Positions 26,486 through 34,498 of a stretch of DNA of 64,000 nucleotides are shown here, in pieces. The DNA comes from Bacteroidales bacterium. GTDB lineage: Bacteria; Bacteroidota; Bacteroidia; Bacteroidales; F082. The stretch covers positions 1-64,000 of the forward strand of contig JAFRRE010000159.1 in NCBI GenBank assembly GCA_017428285.1, given 5' to 3'. A program made the translations under genes and the position numbers. Position 1 is the first letter of the stretch; every line of letters starts with the position of its first letter. The notes beneath the pieces are model-generated. The model was not told where the DNA came from and made no database searches. It saw only the letters and a list, made by a program, of their open reading frames with translations.

Positions 26486-26860
26486 ATGAAAAAAGTTATT
26501 GCAACAACAAAGGCTCCCGGAGCCATCGGTCCTTATTCTCAAGCCATTGAAGCCAACGGAATGGTGTTCATTTCGGGCCAACTTCCCATCAATCCCGCCA
26601 CGGGTGAGATGCCTGAAGGCGTCACTGCTCAGACCGAACAGAGCCTGAAAAACCTTGAAGCCATCCTCAACGAGGCAGGCTGCACCTTCGAAAATGTGGT
26701 AAAGTCGACTTGTTATCTTGCTGATATGAGCTATTTTGGCGAGATGAATGCCGTTTATGGCAAGTATTTCAAGGGCGACTATCCTGCCCGTGCCGCTTTT
26801 GCCGTAAAGGAACTGCCCAAGAAGGCTTTGGTCGAAATCGAAATGATTGCCGCAAAATGA
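26486..26860 (+). CDS. ridA: RidA-family enamine/imine deaminase
   Basis: A 124-residue YjgF/RidA protein of full family length. It begins KKVIATTKAPGAIGPYSQAI and contains FISGQLPINPATGEMPEG and the catalytic-site block KSTCYLADM...FNEVY-like (here FGEMNAVYGKYF). The conserved Arg is in YPARAAFAV and the terminal Glu in LVEIEMIA. RidA trimers hydrolyse reactive 2-aminoacrylate and other imines produced by PLP enzymes such as serine/threonine dehydratase. Its stop overlaps the next start (ATGA), linking it to the 2-hydroxyacid dehydrogenase. Confidence 0.95.
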   Translation: MKKVIATTKAPGAIGPYSQAIEANGMVFISGQLPINPATGEMPEGVTAQTEQSLKNLEAILNEAGCTFENVVKSTCYLADMSYFGEMNAVYGKYFKGDYPARAAFAVKELPKKALVEIEMIAAK

Positions 26861-27783
26861 AAATTGTCTTTTTGGAGCCGTTAGGCTTAAAAGTCAGCCA
26901 AATTGTAGCCGCTTGCGAAGGTTTGAAAAAGGCGGGTCACGAGGTGGTTGTCTATCCTGACCGCAACGAGAACCTTGGTGAGTTGAAACGCCGTGCCGAG
27001 GGTGCTGAAGTCATCATCGAGAGCAATATCCCTTTGCGCAAGGACTTCCTCGATGCTTGTCCGAATCTGAAGATGCTCTCCATCGCTTTCACGGGCTTGG
27101 ATCACATCGACATGGAGGAATGTCAGCGTCGCGGCATCGTAGTGAAGAATGCGGCAGGTTACAGTACTGAGGCCGTGGCCGAACTAGCCGTCGCTATGAT
27201 GATTGATGTGTATCGCAAAGTGCTTGAAAACGATGCGATTACGCGCCAATGCAACCGTAAGGGTGTCATGCCTGGCCGAGAAATCGGAGGCAAGACCTTG
27301 GGCATCATCGGTATGGGCAACATTGGTCAACGTGTGGCCAAGTTGGCGAATGCCTTTGGCTGCAAGGTATTGGCTTGGAACCGCACCCCAAAACAAATCG
27401 AAGGTGTGACCTTTGTGGATAAAGAGACCTTGTTGAAAGAGTCTGACATTGTCACCTTGCACATTGCCTTGAATGCCGAGACTCGGGATTTCATCACAGA
27501 GAAGGATTTTGCTTTGATGAAGCTAAGCTCCATATTAATTAATACGGCACGTGGCCCCGTGGTGAATGAACAAGCTTTAGCCAATGCCTTGAAACAAGGC
27601 AAGATTGCTGGTGCAGCCACAGATGTCTATGGCACGGAACCGCCTCTGAAGCCCGAGAATCCGCTATTCGATGCGCCTAATCTCGTTATGTTGCCACACA
27701 TTGGTTTCGCCACCGAAGAGGCTTTTGTCCTTCGGTTGGGGATTGTGGTGGACAATGTGATGAGGTGGATAAACGAAGAATGA
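26857..27783 (+). CDS. D-isomer-specific 2-hydroxyacid dehydrogenase
   Basis: A 308-residue NAD-dependent dehydrogenase. The Rossmann motif is GMGNIG in TLGIIGMGNIGQRVAKLA. The catalytic triad of the family is visible as Arg in INTARGPVVNE, Glu in YGTEPPL and His in MLPHIGFAT. The length excludes a C-terminal ACT domain, so it resembles stand-alone phosphoglycerate/lactate/hydroxypyruvate-type enzymes; the exact substrate is open. The last codons (N-E-E-stop) lie inside a 38-base palindrome shared with the convergent SPOR gene. Confidence 0.85.
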   Translation: MKIVFLEPLGLKVSQIVAACEGLKKAGHEVVVYPDRNENLGELKRRAEGAEVIIESNIPLRKDFLDACPNLKMLSIAFTGLDHIDMEECQRRGIVVKNAAGYSTEAVAELAVAMMIDVYRKVLENDAITRQCNRKGVMPGREIGGKTLGIIGMGNIGQRVAKLANAFGCKVLAWNRTPKQIEGVTFVDKETLLKESDIVTLHIALNAETRDFITEKDFALMKLSSILINTARGPVVNEQALANALKQGKIAGAATDVYGTEPPLKPENPLFDAPNLVMLPHIGFATEEAFVLRLGIVVDNVMRWINEE

Positions 27784-27808
27784 CGCAAATTTGCGTCATT
27801 CTTCGTTT
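27771..27808. terminator. 38-base perfect palindrome, shared terminator
   Basis: AAACGAAGAATGACGCAAA (27771-27789) and its exact complement (27790-27808). It carries the last three sense codons and the stop of both flanking convergent genes, and is followed by T residues on the right. It should terminate transcripts from both directions. Confidence 0.85.
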
Positions 27809-28218
27809 TTATAAAGGCTAACTTTTGGTCGATAAATCTTGTCAGCTGTAACGAATGCCTCCTTGAATTTCGGTTTGATTTGGCGCAGACATTTCTCGGC
27901 TTCCACACGGTTGCGGAAATCGCCCGCACGCAGGAGGAAATGGGGCTCTACGTAAGTCAAATAGATTGGGATGTCGGGGAAGGCCCGCTCAAAACGGCTT
28001 TTTACGGCTTTGGCGTGATTCAAGGCTTCGTTACCGATTTCACTGAAAATATGGATGCGGTAGCCGCTGAACGAGCTGTCGACTTTGTAAAGCGAACGTT
28101 GTTTTGCAATAAGGCTTTCGATGCGGCTGTCTTGGTCAACATGCAATGAACCATGGCTTTGAGCGAAGGTCAGGGTTGCCCAAGCAACAAGTATGGAAAG
28201 GCAGAGGATGCGCTTCAT
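27796..28218 (-). CDS. Exported SPOR-domain protein
   Basis: A 140-residue protein with a signal peptide (about 1-19, ending TFAQ) and, from about residue 50, a SPOR-like fold: YRIHIFSEIGNEALNHAKAV, then ALNHAK-helix, FPDIPIYLTYVEPHFLLRAG and DFRNRVEAEKCLRQIK. SPOR domains bind peptidoglycan strands lacking stem peptides and recruit proteins to the septum. Without another domain this is a minimal periplasmic septal-peptidoglycan binder. It diverges from ruvB, with which it shares a 91-base promoter region. Confidence 0.82.
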   Translation of the reverse strand: MKRILCLSILVAWATLTFAQSHGSLHVDQDSRIESLIAKQRSLYKVDSSFSGYRIHIFSEIGNEALNHAKAVKSRFERAFPDIPIYLTYVEPHFLLRAGDFRNRVEAEKCLRQIKPKFKEAFVTADKIYRPKVSLYKNEE

Positions 28219-28237
28219 AATGGAATCATTTTAGGCT

Positions 28238-28246
28238 GCAAAGATA
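28238..28246 (-). promoter_or_regulatory. -7 element of the SPOR gene
   Basis: On the minus strand, TATCTTTGC, a full match, 19 bases before the start codon. Confidence 0.5.
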
Positions 28247-28284
28247 CATTTTTTTGAGAATATCCCAATTTTCGGCGAAAGTTG

Positions 28285-28292
28285 TATCTTTG
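28285..28292 (+). promoter_or_regulatory. -7 element of ruvB
   Basis: TATCTTTG, a full match, 17 bases before the ATG chosen for ruvB. Confidence 0.5.
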
Positions 28293-28309
28293 TGGCGCAA
28301 AACAAACGC

Positions 28310-29340
28310 ATGAATAGTAATCTTGACGCGAATGCCTCTCATTTGTCGAAGGCTGAGAAGGACCTCGAAAACGCCCTGCGTCCCGATATGTTTGAAAGCT
28401 TTGCGGGACAGAAGCAGGTGGTTGACAACTTGCGCGTTTTCGTGAAGGCCGCCGCCCAGCGTGGCGAAGCCCTCGACCATACATTGCTGTATGGCATCCG
28501 GGTCTGGGCAAGACCACTTTGTCGTATATCATTGCTCATGAGTTGGGTGTCGGCATGAAGATGACCTCGGGTCCCGTGCTCGACAAGCCAGGTAACCTTG
28601 CGGGTTTGCTCACTAGCCTTGAGCCTAACGATGTACTGTTCATCGATGAGATTCACCGCCTTAGTCCTGTGGTGGAAGAATATCTCTATTCCGCCATGGA
28701 GGACTTCCGCATCGACATCATGATTGAGACAGGTCCCAGCGCGCGCAGCATTCAAATCACGCTGAATCCATTTACCTTGATAGGTGCCACAACTCGCAGT
28801 GGCATGCTGACGGCCCCCTTGCGTGAGCGTTTTGGCATCAAGCAGCGTTTGGAATATTATGACGCGAAGACCTTGTCGATGATTGTGAAGCGCTCGGCAG
28901 GTATCCTGCGTGTGCCTATCGACGACACGGCAGCTTTTGAGATTGCGCGCCGCAGCCGAGGCACACCGCGTATCGCCAACATGTTGCTGCGCCGTGTGCG
29001 CGACTTTGCCCAAATCCAAGGCGACGGCACCATCACATTGGATATCGCAAAAATCGGCCTGAAAGCCCTCAATGTCGACGAGCATGGCCTCGACGACATG
29101 GACAACAGGATTCTCACCACCATCATCGACAAGTTCAAGGGTGGGCCAGTCGGTGTGAATACCATTGCCACGGCAGTGGGTGAGGACCCCGGCACCATCG
29201 AAGAGGTCTGCGAGCCGTTCCTCATCCAGGAAGGTTTCATCATGCGCACACCCCGCGGCCGCGAATGCACCGATTTGGCTTATAAGCATTTGGGGAAAAC
29301 TCGGATTAAGCCTACTGGAGAGATGACGTTGTTTGAGTAG
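28310..29340 (+). pseudogene. ruvB: RuvB Holliday-junction helicase, frameshifted as read
   Basis: Both halves are unmistakable Ruv[20 protein letters not shown] and [11 protein letters not shown] before the break, then [33 protein letters not shown], the Walker B region [27 protein letters not shown] and a wHTH end ([15 protein letters not shown]). The frame shifts between 28495 and 28498: where one codon should stand in the Walker A loop (G-x-PGLGKT) only two bases (AT) are present. As read, translation from the ATG ends early and gives no ATPase. RuvB drives branch migration with RuvA and is rarely lost, so a one-base assembly or sequencing error is the leading alternative to true decay. 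Confidence 0.9.
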
Positions 29341-29413
29341 TTTGTCAATTCAATTCCTCTTGCAAAAACCCATAAATATAATCGGAGCTTAGGAGTTTTT
29401 TCTTGTATTGTTA

Positions 29414-29443
29414 TTGGGAATCAAAAATAATACCTATCTTTGC
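29414..29443 (+). promoter_or_regulatory. Promoter of the DUF4160/DUF2442 pair
   Basis: TTG (29414-29416), an 18-base spacer, TATCTTTGC (29435-29443), 22 bases before the ATG. Confidence 0.6.
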
Positions 29444-29465
29444 GGTATAATTAAACAAACTGATT

Positions 29466-29720
29466 ATGCCAGAATTATTTAGACAGTACGGTTTTATTTT
29501 TATGTTCTTTTCCCATGAACATGAGCCTATCCATGTGCATGTGAGAGGCCATAACGGAGATGCCAAATTTGTTTGGGATGGGGAAGGCTTCGTTTTGGAG
29601 AGTTCAAATAACATCAAAGCTAATGACTTGAAACGTATTGAACGCGCCATCCACGAGAACGCTGACATCATTATCAATCGTTGGTATGAAATCTTTAAAC
29701 CAGAAGATGATGAAGATTAA
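29466..29720 (+). CDS. DUF4160 protein (putative toxin-antitoxin pair member)
   Basis: An 84-residue protein matching DUF4160: MPELFRQYGFIFMFFSHEHE, then PIHVHVRGHNGDAKF, with the conserved HEHxPxHxHV cluster, and NRWYEIF near the end. The His-rich strand suggests a metal or nucleic-acid site, but no biochemical role is settled. DUF4160 genes commonly sit directly before a DUF2442 gene, and the pair is usually annotated as a candidate toxin-antitoxin module. Here the two overlap by 14 bases (or 11, depending on the second start) under one promoter. Confidence 0.85.
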   Translation: MPELFRQYGFIFMFFSHEHEPIHVHVRGHNGDAKFVWDGEGFVLESSNNIKANDLKRIERAIHENADIIINRWYEIFKPEDDED

Positions 29721-30117
29721 TAAAATATGGTTTGAAGGTGAATGGCTCTATGGCCGTGGTGACGATGGGAAGATCTATCGTCAGTCCTTGCTTTGGTATA
29801 AAGATTTGTTAAAGGCTTCTGATACGGAACGCGAAGAATATGAAATCAGTACAATCGGTATACATTGGCAAAAATTGGATGTGGATGTCAGTTTTGAGAG
29901 TTTCACTTACGATGAGGCGGAACCCTCTGAGTTGCAACGCTTTTTCTTGACCCATCCGGAAATCAATGTGGGGCAGTTTGCATTGAAGGCAGGTATTAAT
30001 GCTGGATTGCTTCGTAACTATATCAATGGATTCAAAAAACCTTCCCAAGAACGAGAACAACAGATTTTGCAACAAATCCATCAATTAGGTCAAGAATTTG
30101 CGGCTGTTACATTCTAA
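29707..30117 (+). CDS. DUF2442 protein with helix-turn-helix tail
   Basis: A 136-residue partner of the DUF4160 protein. The start is at 29707 (a second ATG follows at 29710), inside the end of the preceding gene. The N-terminal half fits DUF2442 ([31 protein letters not shown]-x-x-G-I-HW). The C-terminal 50 residues look like an XRE-type helix-turn-helix ([20 protein letters not shown], then a Gln/Glu-rich helix). That would suit an autoregulatory antitoxin. No direct evidence of toxicity or neutralisation exists in the sequence. Confidence 0.82.
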   Translation: MMKINKIWFEGEWLYGRGDDGKIYRQSLLWYKDLLKASDTEREEYEISTIGIHWQKLDVDVSFESFTYDEAEPSELQRFFLTHPEINVGQFALKAGINAGLLRNYINGFKKPSQEREQQILQQIHQLGQEFAAVTF

Positions 30118-30124
30118 AAAACTG

Positions 30125-30133
30125 TATTTTTGC
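30125..30133 (+). promoter_or_regulatory. -7 element of leuS
   Basis: TATTTTTGC, a full consensus match, 36 bases before the leuS ATG. It supports the start at 30170, because the longer frame upstream would begin before the promoter. Confidence 0.6.
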
Positions 30134-30169
30134 AGTTTCTTTCAAAAACAGCAAAAAACACCTCGTTGT

Positions 30170-33100
30170 ATGGACTATAACTTTACTGAAATCGAGAAAA
30201 AGTGGCAGCAATACTGGCGCGACAACAAAATCTATAAGGTTGATATTGACCACAGTAAGCCGAAATTCTATGTTCTGGATATGTTCCCGTATCCCTCGGG
30301 CGCGGGCCTGCATGTGGGTCACCCGTTGGGCTATATCGCCTCGGATATTTATGCTAGATATAAGAGGCTGAAAGGCTTCAACGTGCTGCATCCCATGGGT
30401 TACGACGCCTACGGTCTGCCCGCTGAACAATATGCCATCCAAACGGGTACCCATCCCGCCGTGACGACCGAGAAGAACATCAACCGCTATCGCGAACAGA
30501 TGGACAAGATCGGTTTCTGCTACGACTGGGACCGCGAGGTGCGCACCTGCGAGCCGAGCTATTACAAGTGGACGCAATGGACTTTCCTCCAGTTGTTTAA
30601 CTCGTTCTATTGCAACGGCTGCCAGAAAGCCCAGCCCATCAGTAAGTTGATTGCCCGTTTCGAGGAAAAAGGTACGGAAGGCCTCAATGTGGCCGAGAGC
30701 AAGCCGTTGAGCTTCACCGCCGCCGAGTGGAAGGCGATGAGTGAGAAAGAACAACAAGAGGTGCTGATGAACTATCGCTTGGCTTATCAAGCCGAGGCCA
30801 TGGTGAACTGGTGCCCTGGCCTGGGTACGGTGCTTGCTAACGATGAGGTGGCCGACGGCCTCTCGGTGCGTGGCGGCTTCCCCGTGGAGCGCAAGTCGAT
30901 GAAGCAGTGGCAACTGCGTATCACCGCTTATGCTGACCGCCTGCTTCAAGGTCTCGAGACCGTGGACTGGAGCGAGTCGGTGAAAGACCTGCAGCGCAAT
31001 TGGATCGGTAAGTCGATGGGTGCTTCGGTGATCTTCAAGGTGGATGGTAAAGATATCGATTTAGAGGTGTTTACGACGCGTGCGGATACTTTGTTCGGCA
31101 CTACTTTCATGGTGTTGGCACCAGAGCACGAGTTGGTAAAGGAAATCACTACCGCCGAGCAACGCGCCGAGGTGGAGGAATACATCACTCGCACCAAGAA
31201 CCGCAGCGAGCGCGAGCGCATGGCTGAAGTCCGCAAGGTGAGCGGCGCCTTCACGGGTGCCTACGGCATCAACCCCATCACGGGTGCCAAGCTGCCCATT
31301 TGGATTGCCGACTACGTGTTGATGGGTTACGGTACGGGTGCCATCATGGCTGTACCTGCCCACGACAGCCGCGACTTTGCCTTCGCCCGTCATTTCAACC
31401 TGCCCATCATCCAAGTGGTGAAGAAACCAGGTACCGAGCCGACTGATCCCGCTACATGGGAAGAGAGCTTCGATGCCAAGGACGGTGAATTAGTCAATTC
31501 GGGCTTCCTCAACGGCCTGACCGTGAAGAAAGCCATCGAGCGCATGATTGAAGAATTGGAGAAACTCGGCGTCGGCACGGGCAAGACCAACTACCGCCTG
31601 CGCGATGCCATCTTCAGCCGTCAGCGTTATTGGGGTGAGCCTTTCCCGATTTACTACAAGGACGGCATGCCTTACGCTATGGATGAGTCGAAACTGCCGC
31701 TTGAGTTGCCTGCCATCAGTGAATATAAGCCCACCGAAACGGGTGAGCCGCCTTTGGCCCGTGCCAAGAATTGGGTCACGGAGGAAGGCTATCCCATCGA
31801 GACCAACACCATGCCGGGCTTTGCCGGTTCAAGTGGTTACTATTTCCGCTACGAAGACCCGCACAACGACAAGGAATACTTCAGCCGTGAAGCCAACGAC
31901 TATTGGCAAAATGTCGACCTTTATATCGGTGGTGCCGAACACGCCACTGGCCACTTGATTTACAGCCGTTTCTGGTGCAAGTTCTTGTTTGATATTGGTT
32001 TGTCATGCAAAGACGAGCCTTTCCAAAGGATGATCAACCAGGGCATGATCCAAGGCCGTTCGAGCTTTGCCTATCGTGCCAACATGGAGAAGCTCTGCGA
32101 ATACGGTGTCTGGCGTCTCATCAAGGACAACAAGTTGGGTGTGAAGTTCGAAAAGGACTTCAAGGATGGCCGCCGTCGTTTCGACTTCTTCTGCCCCGAG
32201 AAAGGCATCTTGATTGAGATTAACCGTATGGGCAACCTCGAAAAGGTAGCCGATCCGTGGATGGATTATGCTTCCGAGAAAGGTTACAAACTGTTGCTTG
32301 TTCCGATTATCGATGTGGTGAATGACTACAAGAACGGCACCGACTTTGTTGAGCAGCGCATCAAGGACCTTATCGCAGGGAGGGAAGTTCCCACATTTGT
32401 CGAAGGTGAGGCTTATGATGGCACTCCTATCTTCATCTCGAAGAATCTGGAAGGCCGTGAGCAGTTCAGCGACCCGATCCATGTGGACATCAACATGGTG
32501 CGCAACGACATCCTCGATGTGGAGGCGTTCCGCCTGTGGCGCGATGACCTTAAAGATGCCCAGTTCATCTTCGAAAAGGACAAGGATGGCAACGATATCT
32601 TTGTCTGTGGCAACGAGATTGAGAAGATGTCGAAGTCGAAATACAATGTACAGAATCCCGACGACCTCGTGGAGAAATACGGTGCCGACACGCTCCGTCT
32701 TTATGAAATGTTCCTTGGCCCCTTGGAGCAGTCGAAGCCCTGGGACACGCAAGGCATCGAAGGCACGTTCCGTTTCGTGCGCAAGTTCTGGAGACTGTTC
32801 CACAACGAGAACAACGAGTTCTGCGTCAGCGACGAACCTGCCACTGCACCTGAACTGAAGAGCCTGCATAAGCTTATCAAGAAGGAAGAGGATGGCATCG
32901 AGAGCATCTCGTTCAATACGGTCGTCTCAGCCTTCATGATCTGCGTCAATGAACTGGCTGACATGAAGTGCAACAAGCGTGAGATCCTTGAGCCTTTGAC
33001 GGTGATGATTTCGCCATACGCGCCGCATATTGCTGAAGAATTGTGGCACTTGCTGGGTCATGAGACCTCGGTGGTGAATGCTGCGTTCCCCATTTATGAT

Positions 33101-33310
33101 GAAAGCAAGACGGTAGAGAATAGCTTTAACTATCCCATCAGCTTCAACGGCAAGATGCGCTTTAATATGGAATTGCCTGTCACGATGAGCCAAGATGAGG
33201 TGCAAGCCGCCGTGCTTGCCGCCCCCGAAGCCGCCAAATGGATTGAGGGCAAGCAGGTGCGCAAGGTGATATACGTGCCGAAGAAGATTGTGAATATCGT
33301 AGTAGGATAA
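30170..33310 (+). CDS. leuS: Leucyl-tRNA synthetase with inserted DUF559-like domain
   Basis: A 1046-residue class I synthetase that charges tRNA-Leu. The start at [16 protein letters not shown] is standard. HVGH (48-51) is the HIGH motif and KMSKS lies at 819-823. The editing domain lies between ([20 protein letters not shown]). Bacteroidetes LeuRS is normally about 940 residues. The extra length is a 114-residue block (637-750) placed between [11 protein letters not shown] and the strand [10 protein letters not shown]. The block resembles the DUF559/Vsr-like PD-(D/E)XK fold: [35 protein letters not shown]. The Asp and Glu are kept, but the usual DG..H part reads NRMGN, so activity is doubtful. 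Confidence 0.95.
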   Translation: MDYNFTEIEKKWQQYWRDNKIYKVDIDHSKPKFYVLDMFPYPSGAGLHVGHPLGYIASDIYARYKRLKGFNVLHPMGYDAYGLPAEQYAIQTGTHPAVTTEKNINRYREQMDKIGFCYDWDREVRTCEPSYYKWTQWTFLQLFNSFYCNGCQKAQPISKLIARFEEKGTEGLNVAESKPLSFTAAEWKAMSEKEQQEVLMNYRLAYQAEAMVNWCPGLGTVLANDEVADGLSVRGGFPVERKSMKQWQLRITAYADRLLQGLETVDWSESVKDLQRNWIGKSMGASVIFKVDGKDIDLEVFTTRADTLFGTTFMVLAPEHELVKEITTAEQRAEVEEYITRTKNRSERERMAEVRKVSGAFTGAYGINPITGAKLPIWIADYVLMGYGTGAIMAVPAHDSRDFAFARHFNLPIIQVVKKPGTEPTDPATWEESFDAKDGELVNSGFLNGLTVKKAIERMIEELEKLGVGTGKTNYRLRDAIFSRQRYWGEPFPIYYKDGMPYAMDESKLPLELPAISEYKPTETGEPPLARAKNWVTEEGYPIETNTMPGFAGSSGYYFRYEDPHNDKEYFSREANDYWQNVDLYIGGAEHATGHLIYSRFWCKFLFDIGLSCKDEPFQRMINQGMIQGRSSFAYRANMEKLCEYGVWRLIKDNKLGVKFEKDFKDGRRRFDFFCPEKGILIEINRMGNLEKVADPWMDYASEKGYKLLLVPIIDVVNDYKNGTDFVEQRIKDLIAGREVPTFVEGEAYDGTPIFISKNLEGREQFSDPIHVDINMVRNDILDVEAFRLWRDDLKDAQFIFEKDKDGNDIFVCGNEIEKMSKSKYNVQNPDDLVEKYGADTLRLYEMFLGPLEQSKPWDTQGIEGTFRFVRKFWRLFHNENNEFCVSDEPATAPELKSLHKLIKKEEDGIESISFNTVVSAFMICVNELADMKCNKREILEPLTVMISPYAPHIAEELWHLLGHETSVVNAAFPIYDESKTVENSFNYPISFNGKMRFNMELPVTMSQDEVQAAVLAAPEAAKWIEGKQVRKVIYVPKKIVNIVVG
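32078..32419 (+). other. DUF559-like (PD-(D/E)XK fold) insertion in leuS
   Basis: A sub-feature of leuS: codons 637-750, in frame, with base composition similar to the rest of the gene. The block begins [19 protein letters not shown] and ends [16 protein letters not shown]. It sits in the segment leading to the KMSKS loop. No intein splice residues (N-terminal Cys/Ser, C-terminal HN) are seen, so the domain probably stays in the mature enzyme. Confidence 0.75.
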
Positions 33311-33317
33311 TTAATTT

Positions 33318-33345
33318 GTAGAGACGTAGCGCGCTACGTCTCTAC
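33318..33345. repeat. REP-like palindrome, GTAGAGACGT family (copy 1)
   Basis: A perfect 28-base palindrome with half-site GTAGAGACGTAGCG, between the convergent leuS and araC-type genes. A second copy at 60401-60428 differs by paired changes that keep the stem. It may double as a weak bidirectional terminator. Confidence 0.85.
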
Positions 33346-33351
33346 TCAGTT

Positions 33352-34212
33352 TTATTGTTGCGCCCGGTATTCCTTGGGCGATAGTCCCGCATTCGCCTTG
33401 AAATAGCGAGTGAAAGCGGCAGGGTCTGGGAAACCCAGTTGGTAGCTGATTTGCTGAATGTTGAGGTCCTTGTTGTGACGAAGCAGGGACTTTGCCTGGA
33501 TGATGACATAATGCGAAATCCAATCGGATGCGCTAGTGCCAGTGCTCTCTTTAATAATGGTCCCAAAGTATTTGGGTGACAAGCAAAGCAGGTTGGCGTA
33601 ATATTGCACCTCTTTGCTCTCTCGGAAATGCTTTACGATAGCGTTTAGGAAACGATTGAGTAACTGTTGAGGTGAGTTGTACACTTGTGTCGACACAATG
33701 CCTCTCTCATGAAGGTAGATTTCCATCAATCGTGTTCCGATTTCCATTTGGTTGGCAAGCAATTCATCGCGATCGGGGTGATTCAATTGGCTAATGCAGT
33801 CGAGCATTCTGAAATTTCCAAGCATTCCTTCGTATTGCTCATGGCTTAGATGAAAAGTTGAATTGTATTGATATTCAAGAGGATTGACAGTGAAATGATG
33901 GTTGTTGTAGCTCAACTTTTCAATGAAGAGAGGTGAAATGACTAGTAATGAAGTAAGATAATCTTCGCTTAATTCTTTTGCAAACAGGATATGCCCTGGG
34001 GGAACCATGGCGAGGTCATGTGGCCGGAATTCAACAAGCTTCATGTCGAAATTGGCCTTCATCCATCCCCGATGGTTGATACTGATGACGATATATGGCG
34101 AGGTGTAGGGCTTTTCGAAAATGGGCATTCGATTGATATTGTCAAACAGCATCAAACCACGCTCGGTGATTCGCTCTCTCATTTTCTCCAGTTCGTTTGT
34201 TGGTTTTGTCAT
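33352..34212 (-). CDS. AraC-family transcriptional regulator
   Basis: A 286-residue regulator. The N-terminal half (to about 170) looks like a cupin-type ligand-binding domain (PYIVISINHRGWMKANFD, FRPHDLAMVPPGHILF). The C-terminal 100 residues are an AraC double helix-turn-helix: YYANLLCLSPKYFGTIIKES, then the signature NIQQISYQLGFPDPAAFTRYFKANAGLSPKEYR. It lies downstream of, and in the same direction as, the GH29 fucosidase gene, with its own promoter flanked by an inverted repeat. Control of the fucosidase or of itself is plausible but unproven. Confidence 0.92.
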   Translation of the reverse strand: MTKPTNELEKMRERITERGLMLFDNINRMPIFEKPYTSPYIVISINHRGWMKANFDMKLVEFRPHDLAMVPPGHILFAKELSEDYLTSLLVISPLFIEKLSYNNHHFTVNPLEYQYNSTFHLSHEQYEGMLGNFRMLDCISQLNHPDRDELLANQMEIGTRLMEIYLHERGIVSTQVYNSPQQLLNRFLNAIVKHFRESKEVQYYANLLCLSPKYFGTIIKESTGTSASDWISHYVIIQAKSLLRHNKDLNIQQISYQLGFPDPAAFTRYFKANAGLSPKEYRAQQ

Positions 34213-34214
34213 TA

Positions 34215-34253
34215 TTGGACATTTTGCCTACAAAAATAGCTTTAATTGTCCAA
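34215..34253. promoter_or_regulatory. Inverted repeat flanking the AraC-type gene promoter
   Basis: TTGGACA (34215-34221) and TGTCCAA (34247-34253) flank a minus-strand -7 element TATTTTTG (34231-34238). The near half-site is two bases upstream of the start codon. The layout suits an autoregulatory operator. Confidence 0.45.
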
Positions 34254-34303
34254 ATTATTCACAATAAACCGACTAAATGACAATTTTTTCATACTGATTG
34301 TTA

Positions 34304-34334
34304 TTTGGTGAATGTTGAAATGTATCTATTTTTG
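34304..34334 (+). promoter_or_regulatory. Promoter of a candidate small RNA
   Basis: TTTG (34304-34307), a 19-base spacer, TATTTTTG (34327-34334): both elements match the Bacteroidetes consensus exactly, and no open frame follows on this strand. Confidence 0.55.
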
Positions 34335-34340
34335 GAATCG

Positions 34341-34498
34341 GAAAATGAAGCAAGACGGCACCATCGTCACTGCTACGTTATGCTGGTTTTTTTAATTGTT
34401 TGGCGACGTTATTGAATTAGTCAGCATGTTTTTTTCAAACATCCTACATTTATATTATTAGCTTTTATTTTATCAAAGTGTCTGATGGTGCCTTTTTT
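34341..34498 (+). ncRNA. Candidate structured small RNA, unnamed
   Basis: The predicted transcript from the upstream promoter has no plausible coding frame but has nested complementarity. GGCACCATC (34357-34365) pairs with GATGGTGCC (34484-34492), which is followed by six T residues. Inside, ATGCTG (34380-34385) pairs with CAGCAT (34422-34427), which is followed by a seven-T run, giving a possible earlier end near 34436. The longer form runs a base or two into the 3' end of the convergent fucosidase gene. It does not match tmRNA, RNase P or SRP RNA features I know. The start and end are estimates. Confidence 0.4.

Noticed and set aside
28490..28503. Programmed frameshift in ruvB
   Set aside because: There is no slippery heptamer or following pseudoknot/stem at GGCATCCGGG, and RuvB is not known to use frameshifting. 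Mutation or sequence error is simpler.
28339..29289. Long minus-strand open frame opposite ruvB
   Set aside because: The plus strand encodes conserved RuvB motifs throughout. The antisense protein has no motif, promoter or sensible start.
32078..32419. Intein in leuS
   Set aside because: The block lacks the N-terminal Cys/Ser and C-terminal His-Asn plus Cys/Ser/Thr needed for splicing, and at 114 residues it has no splicing-domain blocks.
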